Of a stretch of 64,000 bases of DNA, positions 31,109 to 40,299 are shown piece by piece; positions within the stretch are counted from its first letter, which is position 1; every line of letters begins with the position of its first letter. The notes beneath the pieces were generated by a model, which worked only from the letters and a program-made list of their open reading frames with translations, did not search any database and was not told the origin of the DNA. This DNA comes from a virus. The position numbers and the translations under genes are program-made. Location of the stretch: positions 62,001 through 126,000 of IMG/VR virus record IMGVR_UViG_3300029787_005452; one strand, 5' to 3'.

Positions 31109-32141
31109 AATAGCTATATTTTCTGATATACATTTAGGTGTGCACCAGAATAATGATTTCTGGCTTGGTATAGCTAATAAGTGGGCTGATTGGTATATAA
31201 AAGAACTTAATGAAAAAAATATTACTGATATTATTTTTTGCGGAGACTTCTTTCATTATAGGGATGAAATTTCAGTAAAGACTTTAAATTTTGCTAAAGA
31301 TATTCTAGATAAATTTAAAGATTTTAAAATTACTATGATAACTGGTAACCACGACGCATGGTATAAAGACACATCAGAGATTAATAGTTTAAGTATCCTT
31401 AAAGGTTATAAAAATTTAACAGTATATGATAAACTTGCTACTGTAGATTATAAAGGTAAATTAATATCATTTTGCCCATGGGGTACAAAAATAGATGATA
31501 TACCGGATAGCGATTTAATATTTGGTCATTTTGAATTAGAAAATTTTAAAATGAATATGTTTAAAATATGTGACCATGGTGATGATCCAGATGTATTAGT
31601 TGAAAAATCTAAATTAATCTTTACCGGACACTTCCATGCAAGAGATGAAAAACATTATAAGAAGCAAGATAGTTCTATCATCTATGTTGGCAATCCATAC
31701 GAAATGGACTTTGGTGATACAATGCAAACGAAAGGGTATTATATTCTAGATCTAGATAATATGTCTTATGAATTTTTTGAAAATAATATTACCCCTAAAC
31801 ATATTAAAATAATTTTATCTAAACTAATCAATTTAACTGATGTTGAAAATGTCTTTAAAGGTTCGTTACCAGGCAATATTATTAAATTGATTATTGATAA
31901 AAATATTAGCACGGACCATTTAGATGCTTTAGTTACCAAATTGACTACGTATAAGCCAGTAGAATTAAGAATTGATTATGATGTAAATTATAATAAACTT
32001 AAGATAGAAAACGATGAAGATTATGATTTATCAGGAGTTGATATTAAACATGCGATAGAAGAGTTTGTTAATATGTTAGATATAGAAAATAAAAAAGATG
32101 TAGTAAATTATTCTACATCTTTATATGAAAGAGTTAAATGA
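31101..32141 (+). CDS. 47: Recombination nuclease subunit gp47 (Mre11/SbcD-like)
   Basis: 346 residues. The calcineurin-type phosphoesterase motifs are in order: 'IFSDIHLGVH' (near 5), 'IIFCGDFFHYRDE' (48-60), 'MITGNHDAW' (80-88) and 'FTGHFHARDE' (174-183). With gp46 it resects DNA ends for recombination-dependent replication. The start overlaps the gp55 stop and the end overlaps gp46, as usual for this pair. Confidence 0.9.
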   Translation: MNKIAIFSDIHLGVHQNNDFWLGIANKWADWYIKELNEKNITDIIFCGDFFHYRDEISVKTLNFAKDILDKFKDFKITMITGNHDAWYKDTSEINSLSILKGYKNLTVYDKLATVDYKGKLISFCPWGTKIDDIPDSDLIFGHFELENFKMNMFKICDHGDDPDVLVEKSKLIFTGHFHARDEKHYKKQDSSIIYVGNPYEMDFGDTMQTKGYYILDLDNMSYEFFENNITPKHIKIILSKLINLTDVENVFKGSLPGNIIKLIIDKNISTDHLDALVTKLTTYKPVELRIDYDVNYNKLKIENDEDYDLSGVDIKHAIEEFVNMLDIENKKDVVNYSTSLYERVK

Positions 32142-33943
32142 AATACGTATGCTTTAAAGAGTTAAAGATAAAAAACTTCCTGTCTATTGGTGAGGAGTTT
32201 GTAACTGTAAATTTTGAAAAAGGTTTGCATATTGTAACAGGTATCAATAGAGATAAAGAAGATAGGAGAAACGGTGTCGGTAAAAGTACGATAGCTGATG
32301 GTTTATATTTTGCTATATTTGGTCAAACTTTAAGAGATATTAAGAAGAACTTTATAGCTAATAATTTAACTTCAGGCACATGCGAGGTGCAATTATCATT
32401 TACTGTTGATGACCCTAAGCATGGTGTAAATGAATTTGATATTATACGAACTTTAAATCCGAGTAAAGTTTATGTATATAAAAATGGTAATGATAAAACT
32501 CGAGATAGTATATCTAATACTAATGAATATATTAATACAGTTTTATCATCAACACCTGAAATATTTCAAAACTGTGTTATAATGACCCTTAATAATCATG
32601 TACCTTTTATGGGTAAGAGTAAAACAGAAAAACGTAAGTTTATAGAGCAAATATTTAACTTAGAAATTTTTAGTAAAATGTTAGGAGAGCTACGGAATGA
32701 ACATAATGAAATAAAACGTAATTTTGACATTGAAATAACTAGATTAGAAGAGACTAATAATCATTTAAATACCCAACAGCAGCAAGTTGATAATTTTGAA
32801 GAAAATAAAAATCAAAGAATTAATAGAATTAAAGATCAGATAAGTGCAAAAAATACAGACTTAAAAAATTATAAAGAAGAAAAAGATACAGTAGAATCGT
32901 TAGATGAAACCCCTTATGTTGATAAATCTGATAAACTAAACGATGAAATAGTAGATTTAAAAAATATTAAAAATGAAAAGTATGAAAAAATTGTACAATT
33001 AAAAACTAATTTAACTACTAATAAAAGTACATTAACAAAAATTGGTACGGATGAAGCTACATGTCCTATGTGTTTAAGACCTTTAGAAGACCATGATAAA
33101 GATTTAATTGAAGAAGAAAAAGGAAAAATTAATATTATATTAGACAATATTTTAAATGATATAAAATATAACAAAGAAGATTATGAAAATACAGTTAGAG
33201 AAATTAATAGTTATTCTGCGGCTAAAACAAAAATAGATAATAAACTTTTAAGTATAAAAACTCAGAAGGATAATATTTCTTATCTTGAACGCAATATATC
33301 TGATATTGAAAATATTATTAAACAATATCAAACTGATATTGATAGTATTAAAAATGAAACTAATTCCTTCGATGATCTAATAAGTAATACAACTGATAAG
33401 ATTAATAGTATTAAGCAAGAGATAGATTCTCTTAAAAAGGTTATAAATCTTATGGACGTGGTCAAGTTCGTAGTAAGTGAAGAAGGGGTAAAAAGTTTTA
33501 TTGTTAAAAAAATATTATCTCATTTTAACGGTAAGTTAACTCATTTCTTAAAAAAATTAGATAGTAATTGCGTATGCGTTTTTAATGAATATTTTGAAGA
33601 AGAAATTATAAATGAAAAAGGTAAGATTTGTTTATATAATAACTTCTCTGGAGCTGAAAGAAAGGCTATTGATTTAGCTTGTTTATTCTCATTTATGGAT
33701 ATGAGAAAGTCGCAGGGTGATGTATATTATAATATTAGTTTTTACGATGAATTATTTGATAGTAGCCTGGATGAAAAGGGGGTTGATTTAGTTCTAGAAA
33801 TATTAAATGAAAGAGTAGAAAAATATAACGAATGTGTTATGGTTATAAGTCACCGTAAAGAGAGTATAAAATCAGCTAACGGAGACGTTATATTTTTAGA
33901 AAAACACAATGGCATCACTAGAAGAGTAAATTTTATTGATTAA
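32138..33943 (+). CDS. 46: Recombination nuclease ATPase gp46 (Rad50/SbcC-like)
   Basis: 601 residues. Walker A 'NGVGKSTIADGLYFAIFG' (45-62), two long coiled coils, a zinc-hook CPMC at about 308-311, the signature 'FSGAERKAIDLACLFSF' and Walker B 'YDELFDSSLDEKG' near 535. It forms the ATP-driven clamp of the gp46/47 nuclease. The coiled coils are short, as in phage versions. No damage is seen. Confidence 0.9.
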   Translation: MKYVCFKELKIKNFLSIGEEFVTVNFEKGLHIVTGINRDKEDRRNGVGKSTIADGLYFAIFGQTLRDIKKNFIANNLTSGTCEVQLSFTVDDPKHGVNEFDIIRTLNPSKVYVYKNGNDKTRDSISNTNEYINTVLSSTPEIFQNCVIMTLNNHVPFMGKSKTEKRKFIEQIFNLEIFSKMLGELRNEHNEIKRNFDIEITRLEETNNHLNTQQQQVDNFEENKNQRINRIKDQISAKNTDLKNYKEEKDTVESLDETPYVDKSDKLNDEIVDLKNIKNEKYEKIVQLKTNLTTNKSTLTKIGTDEATCPMCLRPLEDHDKDLIEEEKGKINIILDNILNDIKYNKEDYENTVREINSYSAAKTKIDNKLLSIKTQKDNISYLERNISDIENIIKQYQTDIDSIKNETNSFDDLISNTTDKINSIKQEIDSLKKVINLMDVVKFVVSEEGVKSFIVKKILSHFNGKLTHFLKKLDSNCVCVFNEYFEEEIINEKGKICLYNNFSGAERKAIDLACLFSFMDMRKSQGDVYYNISFYDELFDSSLDEKGVDLVLEILNERVEKYNECVMVISHRKESIKSANGDVIFLEKHNGITRRVNFID

Positions 33944-33951
33944 TTAATATT

Positions 33952-35160
33952 ATGCTAATACAAGGTAACAGACCATTCCAACAAGGTAACCCGTTTCAAC
34001 CGATGCAAAATCAACCGATACAGTTTCAGCAGCCGGCACCACCTCCGCAACCAAAAGAAAATGAATTACCGCGATTTTTAAATTATTATGCAGATTATTC
34101 TGGTTGCGGTCATTGGAGAATGATATGGCCTGAACAGATTATGAACGCTCATAGTAAAGCTTGTGTACACGGGACAACAGTGATGAATTTAGATGAGCGA
34201 TATTATGTTCAAACGAAAGGTGTTCGTATTCAAAGACAAGCTACTCCTCAGCAATTACAATTTGTAAAGTGGTTAAGACAATTAGCAGATAAAAATAATT
34301 TTAGATTAATTTATGAAATTGATGATATATGTTTTTCTGAAGATATACCAGACTATAACAAATATAAAACGGCATTTACCGACCCTACTATTAGACAATC
34401 AGCTCAAGAAATGATGTCTATATGCGATGAAATTACTGTTACATGCCCGTTTATGAGAGATTATTATAGAGATAAAACTGGTAATAAAAATGTTACAGTT
34501 GTACCAAATTTTATGCCAAAGTTTTGGATTGACAGATTCTATGATAATTCTAGATCAATGGAAAGCTATGATCGTAATAAAAGAAAACCGAGAATTTTAT
34601 ATGCAGGCTCCGGAGCTCATTTTGATGTTGAACAAAGAGTTAAATTTAAAGATGATTTCCACCATGTTAATGATGTTATAAGAAAAACAGTTGATAAGTT
34701 TCAATGGGTGTTTTTAGGGGCTCACCCTTTACCGTTGATAGATTTAGTTCGGTCTGGTAAAGTAGAATTCCATCCATGGAAAAAACTATATGAATACGGT
34801 AAAGGTTTATATGATTTAAATGTTAATATGTTAGTTGCGCCTTTACAAGATAATATTTTTAACCGTTCGAAATCAGATTTAAAATATATAGAATCTTGTG
34901 CATTAGGATTACCCATTGCTTGTCAAGATATGTGTACATATGAAAACGCTCCTATAAAATTTAAAACCGGAGATGAAATGATTAATCAAATAGAGCACAC
35001 TCTGCAAGATAGAAAACGTTATAAAGCTCTTTGCAGAAAAGGTCGTCAATATGCCGATACAAGGTGGTTGGAAGATGATAAAAATATTGATTGTTATTTA
35101 GAATTATATCAATATGGAGTTAATGACTCAAAAAGGGTTAATTTATCTAGATATAATTAG
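33952..35160 (+). CDS. GT-B glycosyltransferase with Pro/Gln-rich N-terminus
   Basis: 402 residues. A 35-residue low-complexity start rich in Gln, Pro and Phe precedes a GT-B fold: acceptor half 'YYADYSGCGHWRMIWPEQIM', 'LIYEIDDICFSEDIPDY' and 'TVVPNFMPKFWID', then donor half 'ILYAGSGAHFDVE' and 'SDLKYIESCALGLPIACQD' with the E-x7-E-like nucleotide-sugar site. It lies between gp46 and the DNA polymerase. A DNA-modifying or virion glycosylation role is possible. Neither donor nor acceptor can be read from sequence. Confidence 0.8.
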   Translation: MLIQGNRPFQQGNPFQPMQNQPIQFQQPAPPPQPKENELPRFLNYYADYSGCGHWRMIWPEQIMNAHSKACVHGTTVMNLDERYYVQTKGVRIQRQATPQQLQFVKWLRQLADKNNFRLIYEIDDICFSEDIPDYNKYKTAFTDPTIRQSAQEMMSICDEITVTCPFMRDYYRDKTGNKNVTVVPNFMPKFWIDRFYDNSRSMESYDRNKRKPRILYAGSGAHFDVEQRVKFKDDFHHVNDVIRKTVDKFQWVFLGAHPLPLIDLVRSGKVEFHPWKKLYEYGKGLYDLNVNMLVAPLQDNIFNRSKSDLKYIESCALGLPIACQDMCTYENAPIKFKTGDEMINQIEHTLQDRKRYKALCRKGRQYADTRWLEDDKNIDCYLELYQYGVNDSKRVNLSRYN

Positions 35161-35175
35161 GAACTGTTATATAAT
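35148..35175 (+). promoter_or_regulatory. Early promoter of gp43
   Basis: TAGATA at 35148-35153 (a weak -35), 16 bp, and TATAAT at 35170-35175, then 6 nt to the GTG at 35182. Confidence 0.55.
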
Positions 35176-35181
35176 TAATGG

Positions 35182-37737
35182 GTGAGTTACCGTAATATAT
35201 ATTATGATCCCCGTGAAAGATGTATTAATTTATTTACCTGGGATACTGATGGTAAAAGAATTAAAGTAACTACATCTTATGATCCATATCTTTACGTTGA
35301 AGGTAAAGGTGAATATGAATCTATATTCGGTACTAAGTTAGTTAAAAAGAGTTTTAGAACTCAGTACGATAGATACAAGTATATTAAGGATACAGGAATT
35401 AAAAGGGTGTTTGAAAATCAACCTGCAGTCCAGCAATACTTGATTGATACATTTTGGAAGGTTAATGAAATGTCTGACTTTAGTAAGAATCCTATTAAAG
35501 TAATGTTTTTAGATATTGAGACTTATTCACCAGATGAATTTCCTAATCCTCAAGACCCGACCCATACTTGTAATGTTATAACTTGTTTTGATTCCCTAAA
35601 TCGTCATTATCATACGTTTGGTTTAGGTGAGTTTATTAATAAAGATACTGATGTAACTTATGTTAAATGCTCTTCTGAAAGGGAGTTATTTATGAAATTT
35701 GTTGAGTATGTTGAAAAGGATTACCCTGATATTATGTCAGGTTGGAATAGTGAGTTTTTTGATTTACCGTATATATTAAATAGATGTACTCGTATACTTG
35801 GAGAAGAATGGACTAATAGAATATCACCATCTGGTAATGTTTATAGTAGAACTATACGTGGTCAGTTTGGTCAAGAGCAAACAAGATGGTATGTTGAAGG
35901 TATTTCATTGATTGACTATTTAGACGTATATAAACGTTTCTCAGTAGGTATTAAAGAAAGTTATAAACTTGATGCAATTGGTGAGGCTGAGTTAGGTGAA
36001 AAGAAAGTAGATTTCGGTAATATGAATCTTGCAACTCTGGCTGATACTGATTGGCAAACGTTTGTTGAATATAATATTCAAGACGTTAGACTGCTAACTA
36101 ACTTAGAAGATAAACTAAAGTATACAGAACTAATCAAGATGTTAGCTTATGTAGGTTTAACTACCTTTGAAGCTGCTATGGGTTCTTTGTCAGTAATTAA
36201 TGGTGCAACTGCAGTTATATCAAGAAAGCGTGGTCAGTGTGTACCATCATTTATTAGGAATGAAGATACAGGTAAAAACCCCGGTGCTTTTGTTGGTGAA
36301 CCTTTAAAAGGTTTTCAAGAAAATATTATATCGTTTGATGCTAACTCTCTATATCCTAATGTTATGATATCTCTTAATATGTCTCCGGAGACTAAAGTGG
36401 GTAAGATTGAAGATAAGAATAATAATGAAATAGTTATACGACATGCCAATGGTCAGGTCTTTACTTTAACACATGAAAAGTTTTTAAAGTTCTGTAAAAA
36501 GGAAGAAATAGCTATTAGTAAAGCAAACGTATTATTTACTCAAAGGTTTAAAGGGGTAATGCCTGAAATTTTAGACTACTATTATGATAAGAGAGTTGCA
36601 GTTAAAACTAAACTCGGTAAACTAAAAAGACAATATAGTAAAAATAAAAATAAAGAACTTAAATTTGAGATAGAACAATTAGATGCAAAGCAGTTATGTA
36701 TTAAAGTTTTGATTAATTCTATTTACGGTTACTTTGGTAACAAGCATGCACCTTTTGGTGATGATGATATTGCAGCTTCAATTACATTGACCGGTCAAGC
36801 AGTTATTAAACAATCAAATGAATTACTAAAAAGGTACATAAAGGAAAAAGCTAATATTGAAGATGAAAAAACTCTTAATGATTGTATCATTTATAACGAT
36901 ACTGATAGTAGTTATATTTCAGTTAAACCTCTCGTTAAAGCAGGTTTAACTTTTACTGATGAAAATGGTAAATTAACTCAAGCATTTCATGATGAAGTAC
37001 AGAATATTGAAGATTTCTTAAATGATGAAATTAAAGTATGGGGTGGTAAAAACTTAAATTCTAAAGACTGTAGATTTATCTTTAAACGTGAGGTTATAGC
37101 TGATACCGGTATATTCTTACAGAAAAAACGTTACGTGATGCATATATTAGATGATGAAGGTATACCAATGGATAAGTATAAGTATACTGGGGTTGAGGTT
37201 GTTAGAAGTACAATGCCTGATGCTATTAAACCTCATGTAAAAGGTATAATTGAGACGATGCTATCAACTCAAAATATAGCTAAAACTAATGCTGTACTTG
37301 ATAAAACGTATAAAATATTTAAAGACTTACCAGTTGAAGATATTACGTTTGTATCAGGGTTAAAAGGTTATGAAAAATATGCAGGTCAATGTGATGGTTG
37401 GAAGACTGCAAAGGGTATGCCTATCCATGTTAAAGCTGCTTACTACCATAATTTGTTACTTGAAAAGTTTGATATAGAAAAAAAATATGAAACTATTAGT
37501 TCAGGTGATAAGGTTAGATACTTTTATTTACAACAACCAAACCCGTATAATTTACCAAGTTTAGCATACAAGTATTATTACCCAGAAGAGTTTAAAAAGA
37601 TATTTCACGTTGATTATGATAAAATGTTTGAAAAAAATTTATATGCAGTTATAGAAAGATTTTATGAAAACGTTAAATGGTCTATTCAAAAGCCAGGTAA
37701 TGCAGTTCAAACTAATTTATTTGATTTATTAAGTTGA
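35182..37737 (+). CDS. 43: DNA polymerase, family B (gp43)
   Basis: 851 residues. Exonuclease motifs: 'VMFLDIETYSPDEF' (DxE near 111-113), 'MSGWNSEFFDLPYILNR', 'YNIQDVRLL'. Polymerase motifs: A 'FDANSLYPNVMISL' (near 386), B 'KVLINSIYGYFGN' (near 511), C 'YNDTDSSYIS' (near 573). It replicates the phage genome with gp45 as clamp. It starts at GTG; an ATG 4 nt earlier is out of frame. No intein or split is seen. Confidence 0.95.
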   Translation: MSYRNIYYDPRERCINLFTWDTDGKRIKVTTSYDPYLYVEGKGEYESIFGTKLVKKSFRTQYDRYKYIKDTGIKRVFENQPAVQQYLIDTFWKVNEMSDFSKNPIKVMFLDIETYSPDEFPNPQDPTHTCNVITCFDSLNRHYHTFGLGEFINKDTDVTYVKCSSERELFMKFVEYVEKDYPDIMSGWNSEFFDLPYILNRCTRILGEEWTNRISPSGNVYSRTIRGQFGQEQTRWYVEGISLIDYLDVYKRFSVGIKESYKLDAIGEAELGEKKVDFGNMNLATLADTDWQTFVEYNIQDVRLLTNLEDKLKYTELIKMLAYVGLTTFEAAMGSLSVINGATAVISRKRGQCVPSFIRNEDTGKNPGAFVGEPLKGFQENIISFDANSLYPNVMISLNMSPETKVGKIEDKNNNEIVIRHANGQVFTLTHEKFLKFCKKEEIAISKANVLFTQRFKGVMPEILDYYYDKRVAVKTKLGKLKRQYSKNKNKELKFEIEQLDAKQLCIKVLINSIYGYFGNKHAPFGDDDIAASITLTGQAVIKQSNELLKRYIKEKANIEDEKTLNDCIIYNDTDSSYISVKPLVKAGLTFTDENGKLTQAFHDEVQNIEDFLNDEIKVWGGKNLNSKDCRFIFKREVIADTGIFLQKKRYVMHILDDEGIPMDKYKYTGVEVVRSTMPDAIKPHVKGIIETMLSTQNIAKTNAVLDKTYKIFKDLPVEDITFVSGLKGYEKYAGQCDGWKTAKGMPIHVKAAYYHNLLLEKFDIEKKYETISSGDKVRYFYLQQPNPYNLPSLAYKYYYPEEFKKIFHVDYDKMFEKNLYAVIERFYENVKWSIQKPGNAVQTNLFDLLS

Positions 37738-37761
37738 TTTATATAAAATAGATAATAAAAT
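37734..37761 (+). promoter_or_regulatory. Early promoter downstream of gp43
   Basis: TTGATT at 37734-37739, 16 bp, and TAAAAT at 37756-37761, then 6 nt to the ATG at 37768. The -35 box overlaps the gp43 stop. Confidence 0.65.
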
Positions 37762-37767
37762 ATTGGT

Positions 37768-38145
37768 ATGGCAGAAAAAAATTATATTACATTTATTGAT
37801 AACGCTGGTCGAGCTATTTTTGGCGAGGTAGATACTGAAACTGATGTTTCATTGAAGGTTAAAAACCCTGTTATGATTACAGTTCAACAGCAACAAAACG
37901 GTCAAATGGCAGTACAGCTATTTCCATTATTTTTCCAAGAATTTGTAGTACCAGGTGAAGGAGACGTTAGAAATAATTTCTTCACATATCCAAAGAGTGG
38001 TATTGCAGTGGGTTCAGATTTTGAAATCGAACCAAGAATCGTTGAGCAATATCAACGTATTGTAACACCACAATTGGTAGCAGCAGATACTCCTAATAAC
38101 GAAGGTGGGGAACCGGAAGTCATTAAGCTTTTTGATGACGAATAA
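37768..38145 (+). CDS. Conserved protein next to gp43, function unknown
   Basis: 125 residues, beta-rich: 'YITFIDNAGRAIFGEVD', 'VKNPVMITVQQQQNGQMAVQ' and 'LFPLFFQEFV'. I recall close relatives beside gp43 in cyanophages. The strand pattern and the NPVMITVQ segment suggest a small beta-barrel, perhaps Sm-like, but that is a guess. The C-terminal 30 residues are acidic. Expressed from its own early promoter and followed by a hairpin. Confidence 0.62.
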   Translation: MAEKNYITFIDNAGRAIFGEVDTETDVSLKVKNPVMITVQQQQNGQMAVQLFPLFFQEFVVPGEGDVRNNFFTYPKSGIAVGSDFEIEPRIVEQYQRIVTPQLVAADTPNNEGGEPEVIKLFDDE

Positions 38146-38169
38146 AAGAAATAAAATGTAATTATTATT

Positions 38170-38198
38170 AGCCTCTCATATTAAAAGTATGAGAGGCT
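38170..38198 (+). promoter_or_regulatory. 11-bp perfect hairpin before a small gene
   Basis: AGCCTCTCATA (38170-38180) pairs with TATGAGAGGCT (38188-38198), with a 7-nt loop. It is G+C-rich for this genome and has no U-run, so it may be an RNA-stability or processing element rather than a terminator. It ends 8 nt before the ATG at 38207. Confidence 0.55.
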
Positions 38199-38206
38199 TA
38201 CTATGT

Positions 38207-38431
38207 ATGACTCCTCAAGAAATATTTGATTATAAATTAGGATGGAAATCTTATGGTTTTTCCATCCCATTTCATTCTGATTGGGAAATGGAATATACGG
38301 ATTTTTGTAAAGAAAATTTTAATAAATGGCAATGGGATATATACAGATGGACAAATGTTTATGAGCATACAATGTTGTTTGAAAAAATAAAAGATGCTGA
38401 TAAGTTTAAGGAATTCATTGATAAACGTTAA
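38207..38431 (+). CDS. Small conserved phage protein upstream of uvsX
   Basis: 74 residues from the ATG at 38207. The in-frame ATG at 38189 lies inside the hairpin stem and is unlikely. 'MTPQEIFDYKLGWKSYGFSI' then 'FHSDWEMEYTDFCKENFNKW' and 'TNVYEHTMLFEKIKDADKF' match a small Trp/His-rich family that I recall from cyanophage recombination regions. No known role. Confidence 0.6.
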   Translation: MTPQEIFDYKLGWKSYGFSIPFHSDWEMEYTDFCKENFNKWQWDIYRWTNVYEHTMLFEKIKDADKFKEFIDKR

Positions 38432-38445
38432 ACATATACTATAAT
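38418..38445 (+). promoter_or_regulatory. Early promoter of uvsX
   Basis: TTGATA at 38418-38423, 16 bp, and TATAAT at 38440-38445, then 7 nt to the ATG at 38453. Confidence 0.72.
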
Positions 38446-38452
38446 AGTATAT

Positions 38453-39553
38453 ATGAGTAAAGAAATTGATGATATTTTATCTGTAATTGATAAATCTAAT
38501 CCTTATGCATCTTTCTTAAACGAAAGTGCTATTAGTAATGTAGATGGTTGGTTAGATACTGGATCGATGGTACTAAATGGTATCGTATCAGGTTCATTAT
38601 TTGGTGGTATACCTAAAAATAGAATGACCTTATTAGCTGGTCCAAGTATGACGGGTAAGAGTTTTATATTACAGAAAATATTAGCTAATGCTCAAAAGGA
38701 AGGTTTAATACCAGTTATATTTGATAGTGAAAATGCTATTGATAGAGATGGTGCTGCTGCTTTGGGGTTAGATGTTAGTAAAGTAAAATATGTACCTGTA
38801 TTTAGTATTGAAGAATGTCGTAATACTATTTTTGACTTCTTAACTAAAGTGAAAGAAAATGGTCAAGAAGGTAAATTTATTATAGCTATTGATTCATTAG
38901 GTAATATGGAAAGTCAATTACAAATTAATCGCCAGACTAAGGGTAATGTAAGTGCTGATATGGGTAGTAGAGCTAAAGCTATGAAATCTTTATTACGTAC
39001 CTTAACCCAGTTATCAGGGTTAACCAAAACTACTATTTTAGCCACTAATCATATATATGAAGATCCAGCTGCATTATTTCCTTCTTTAGTTAAAGCAATG
39101 CCTGGTGGTACCGCTACCGTTTACCTACCTTCAGTAACTATTCAGTTGGCTCGTAAACCTGTTAAAGAAGATAAAAATACCGATGGTAAGTTAGCCGTAG
39201 GTCAGAAAAATTATTCAGGAGTTATTCTGAGAGCGTTAACTGTAAAGAATAGATTTGTTAAGCAATACTTGCAAGGTGAAATGTATCTATCATTCGATAA
39301 AGGTCTAAACAAGTATTATGGTTTATTAGATCTTGCAGTAGGTTTAGGTGCAGTTATACAAACAGGATCTACTTATACGTTACCAGATGGTAAAAAACTT
39401 GGATATTATAGTAAGTGGAAAGATGATACGGAACTTTGGGATAATACTATTATACCGGTAGTTGAAGAAAAAATTAAGCAAGAATGGAAATATAGTAATA
39501 AGTCATATGAAGAAGAAATTATACCAGACGAAGTAAATGATGAAGAAGACTAA
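38453..39553 (+). CDS. uvsX: UvsX RecA-like recombinase
   Basis: 366 residues, near T4 UvsX (391). Walker A 'LLAGPSMTGKSFILQKIL' (from about 61), 'PVIFDSENAIDRDGAAALG', Walker B-like 'IIAIDSLGNMESQ', a DNA-loop segment with 'QTKGNVSADMGSRAKAMK', and 'LATNHIYEDP'. It drives strand exchange with UvsY and gp32. Its end overlaps queC by 17 nt, so recombination and preQ0 genes share a transcript. Confidence 0.93.
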   Translation: MSKEIDDILSVIDKSNPYASFLNESAISNVDGWLDTGSMVLNGIVSGSLFGGIPKNRMTLLAGPSMTGKSFILQKILANAQKEGLIPVIFDSENAIDRDGAAALGLDVSKVKYVPVFSIEECRNTIFDFLTKVKENGQEGKFIIAIDSLGNMESQLQINRQTKGNVSADMGSRAKAMKSLLRTLTQLSGLTKTTILATNHIYEDPAALFPSLVKAMPGGTATVYLPSVTIQLARKPVKEDKNTDGKLAVGQKNYSGVILRALTVKNRFVKQYLQGEMYLSFDKGLNKYYGLLDLAVGLGAVIQTGSTYTLPDGKKLGYYSKWKDDTELWDNTIIPVVEEKIKQEWKYSNKSYEEEIIPDEVNDEED

Positions 39554-40286
39554 AATAGTAATAACATTATCAGGCGGTATGGATTCGTCTGTACTATTAT
39601 ATAAAGCAGCTAAACAATATAAAGAAGTTCATACTGTAACGTTCGATTACGGTCAAAGACATGATTTAGAGTTGCAAGCAGCAGAAAGACAATTAGTTAA
39701 TGTTAAGCATGATTTTCCTAATGTATTATTTACTAATAAATTATTAGATGTAAAATATATTAAGGATATAGCTGATACATCTTCTTTAACTAATGATAAT
39801 ATTGATACACCCGACGTAAAAGATGTAATGGGCGAAGCTCAACCTAAGTCATATGTACCTTTTCGTAACATGATGTTTTTAAGTATCTTACTATCGTATG
39901 CTGAAAAATTAAAAGCTGAAGAAGTATGGTATGGTGCTGCTGAAGCAGATAGTTTAGCAGGTTACTGGGATGGTTCAGTACAATTTGTAGATAAAATGAA
40001 TCAAATATGTTTGTTAAATAGGGAAATTGATGTAAGTGTTAGAGCCCCTCTTCTAGAAATGAGTAAAAAAGATATTATTTTACATGGAGTTGAATTAGGA
40101 GTTAATTTTGGTGATACTTATACTTGTTATTCCGGAGAATATCCGTGTGATGCAAATAGTGCAAGCAGTGCATTAAGATTAAAGGGGTTTGTAGATGCGG
40201 GTTTACGAGACCCGTTACCTTATAAACAGCAAGACAAATTAGATTCAGTTTATAGGGATAATAACTGTAAGTCTATTATAGCCTAA
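39537..40286 (+). CDS. queC: 7-cyano-7-deazaguanine synthase
   Basis: 249 residues. PP-loop SGGMDS (12-17) in 'IVITLSGGMDSSVLLYKAAK', 'FDYGQRHDLEL' (38-48), 'VPFRNMMFLSILLSYAEK', and a C-terminal zinc site 'CYSGEYPCDAN'. It converts CDG to preQ0 using ATP and ammonia. It is not fused to an amidotransferase, but a class II amidotransferase gene lies 2.7 kb downstream. Two adjacent ATG codons begin the gene. Confidence 0.92.
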   Translation: MMKKTKIVITLSGGMDSSVLLYKAAKQYKEVHTVTFDYGQRHDLELQAAERQLVNVKHDFPNVLFTNKLLDVKYIKDIADTSSLTNDNIDTPDVKDVMGEAQPKSYVPFRNMMFLSILLSYAEKLKAEEVWYGAAEADSLAGYWDGSVQFVDKMNQICLLNREIDVSVRAPLLEMSKKDIILHGVELGVNFGDTYTCYSGEYPCDANSASSALRLKGFVDAGLRDPLPYKQQDKLDSVYRDNNCKSIIA

Positions 40287-40299
40287 TAAAAATACCTTA

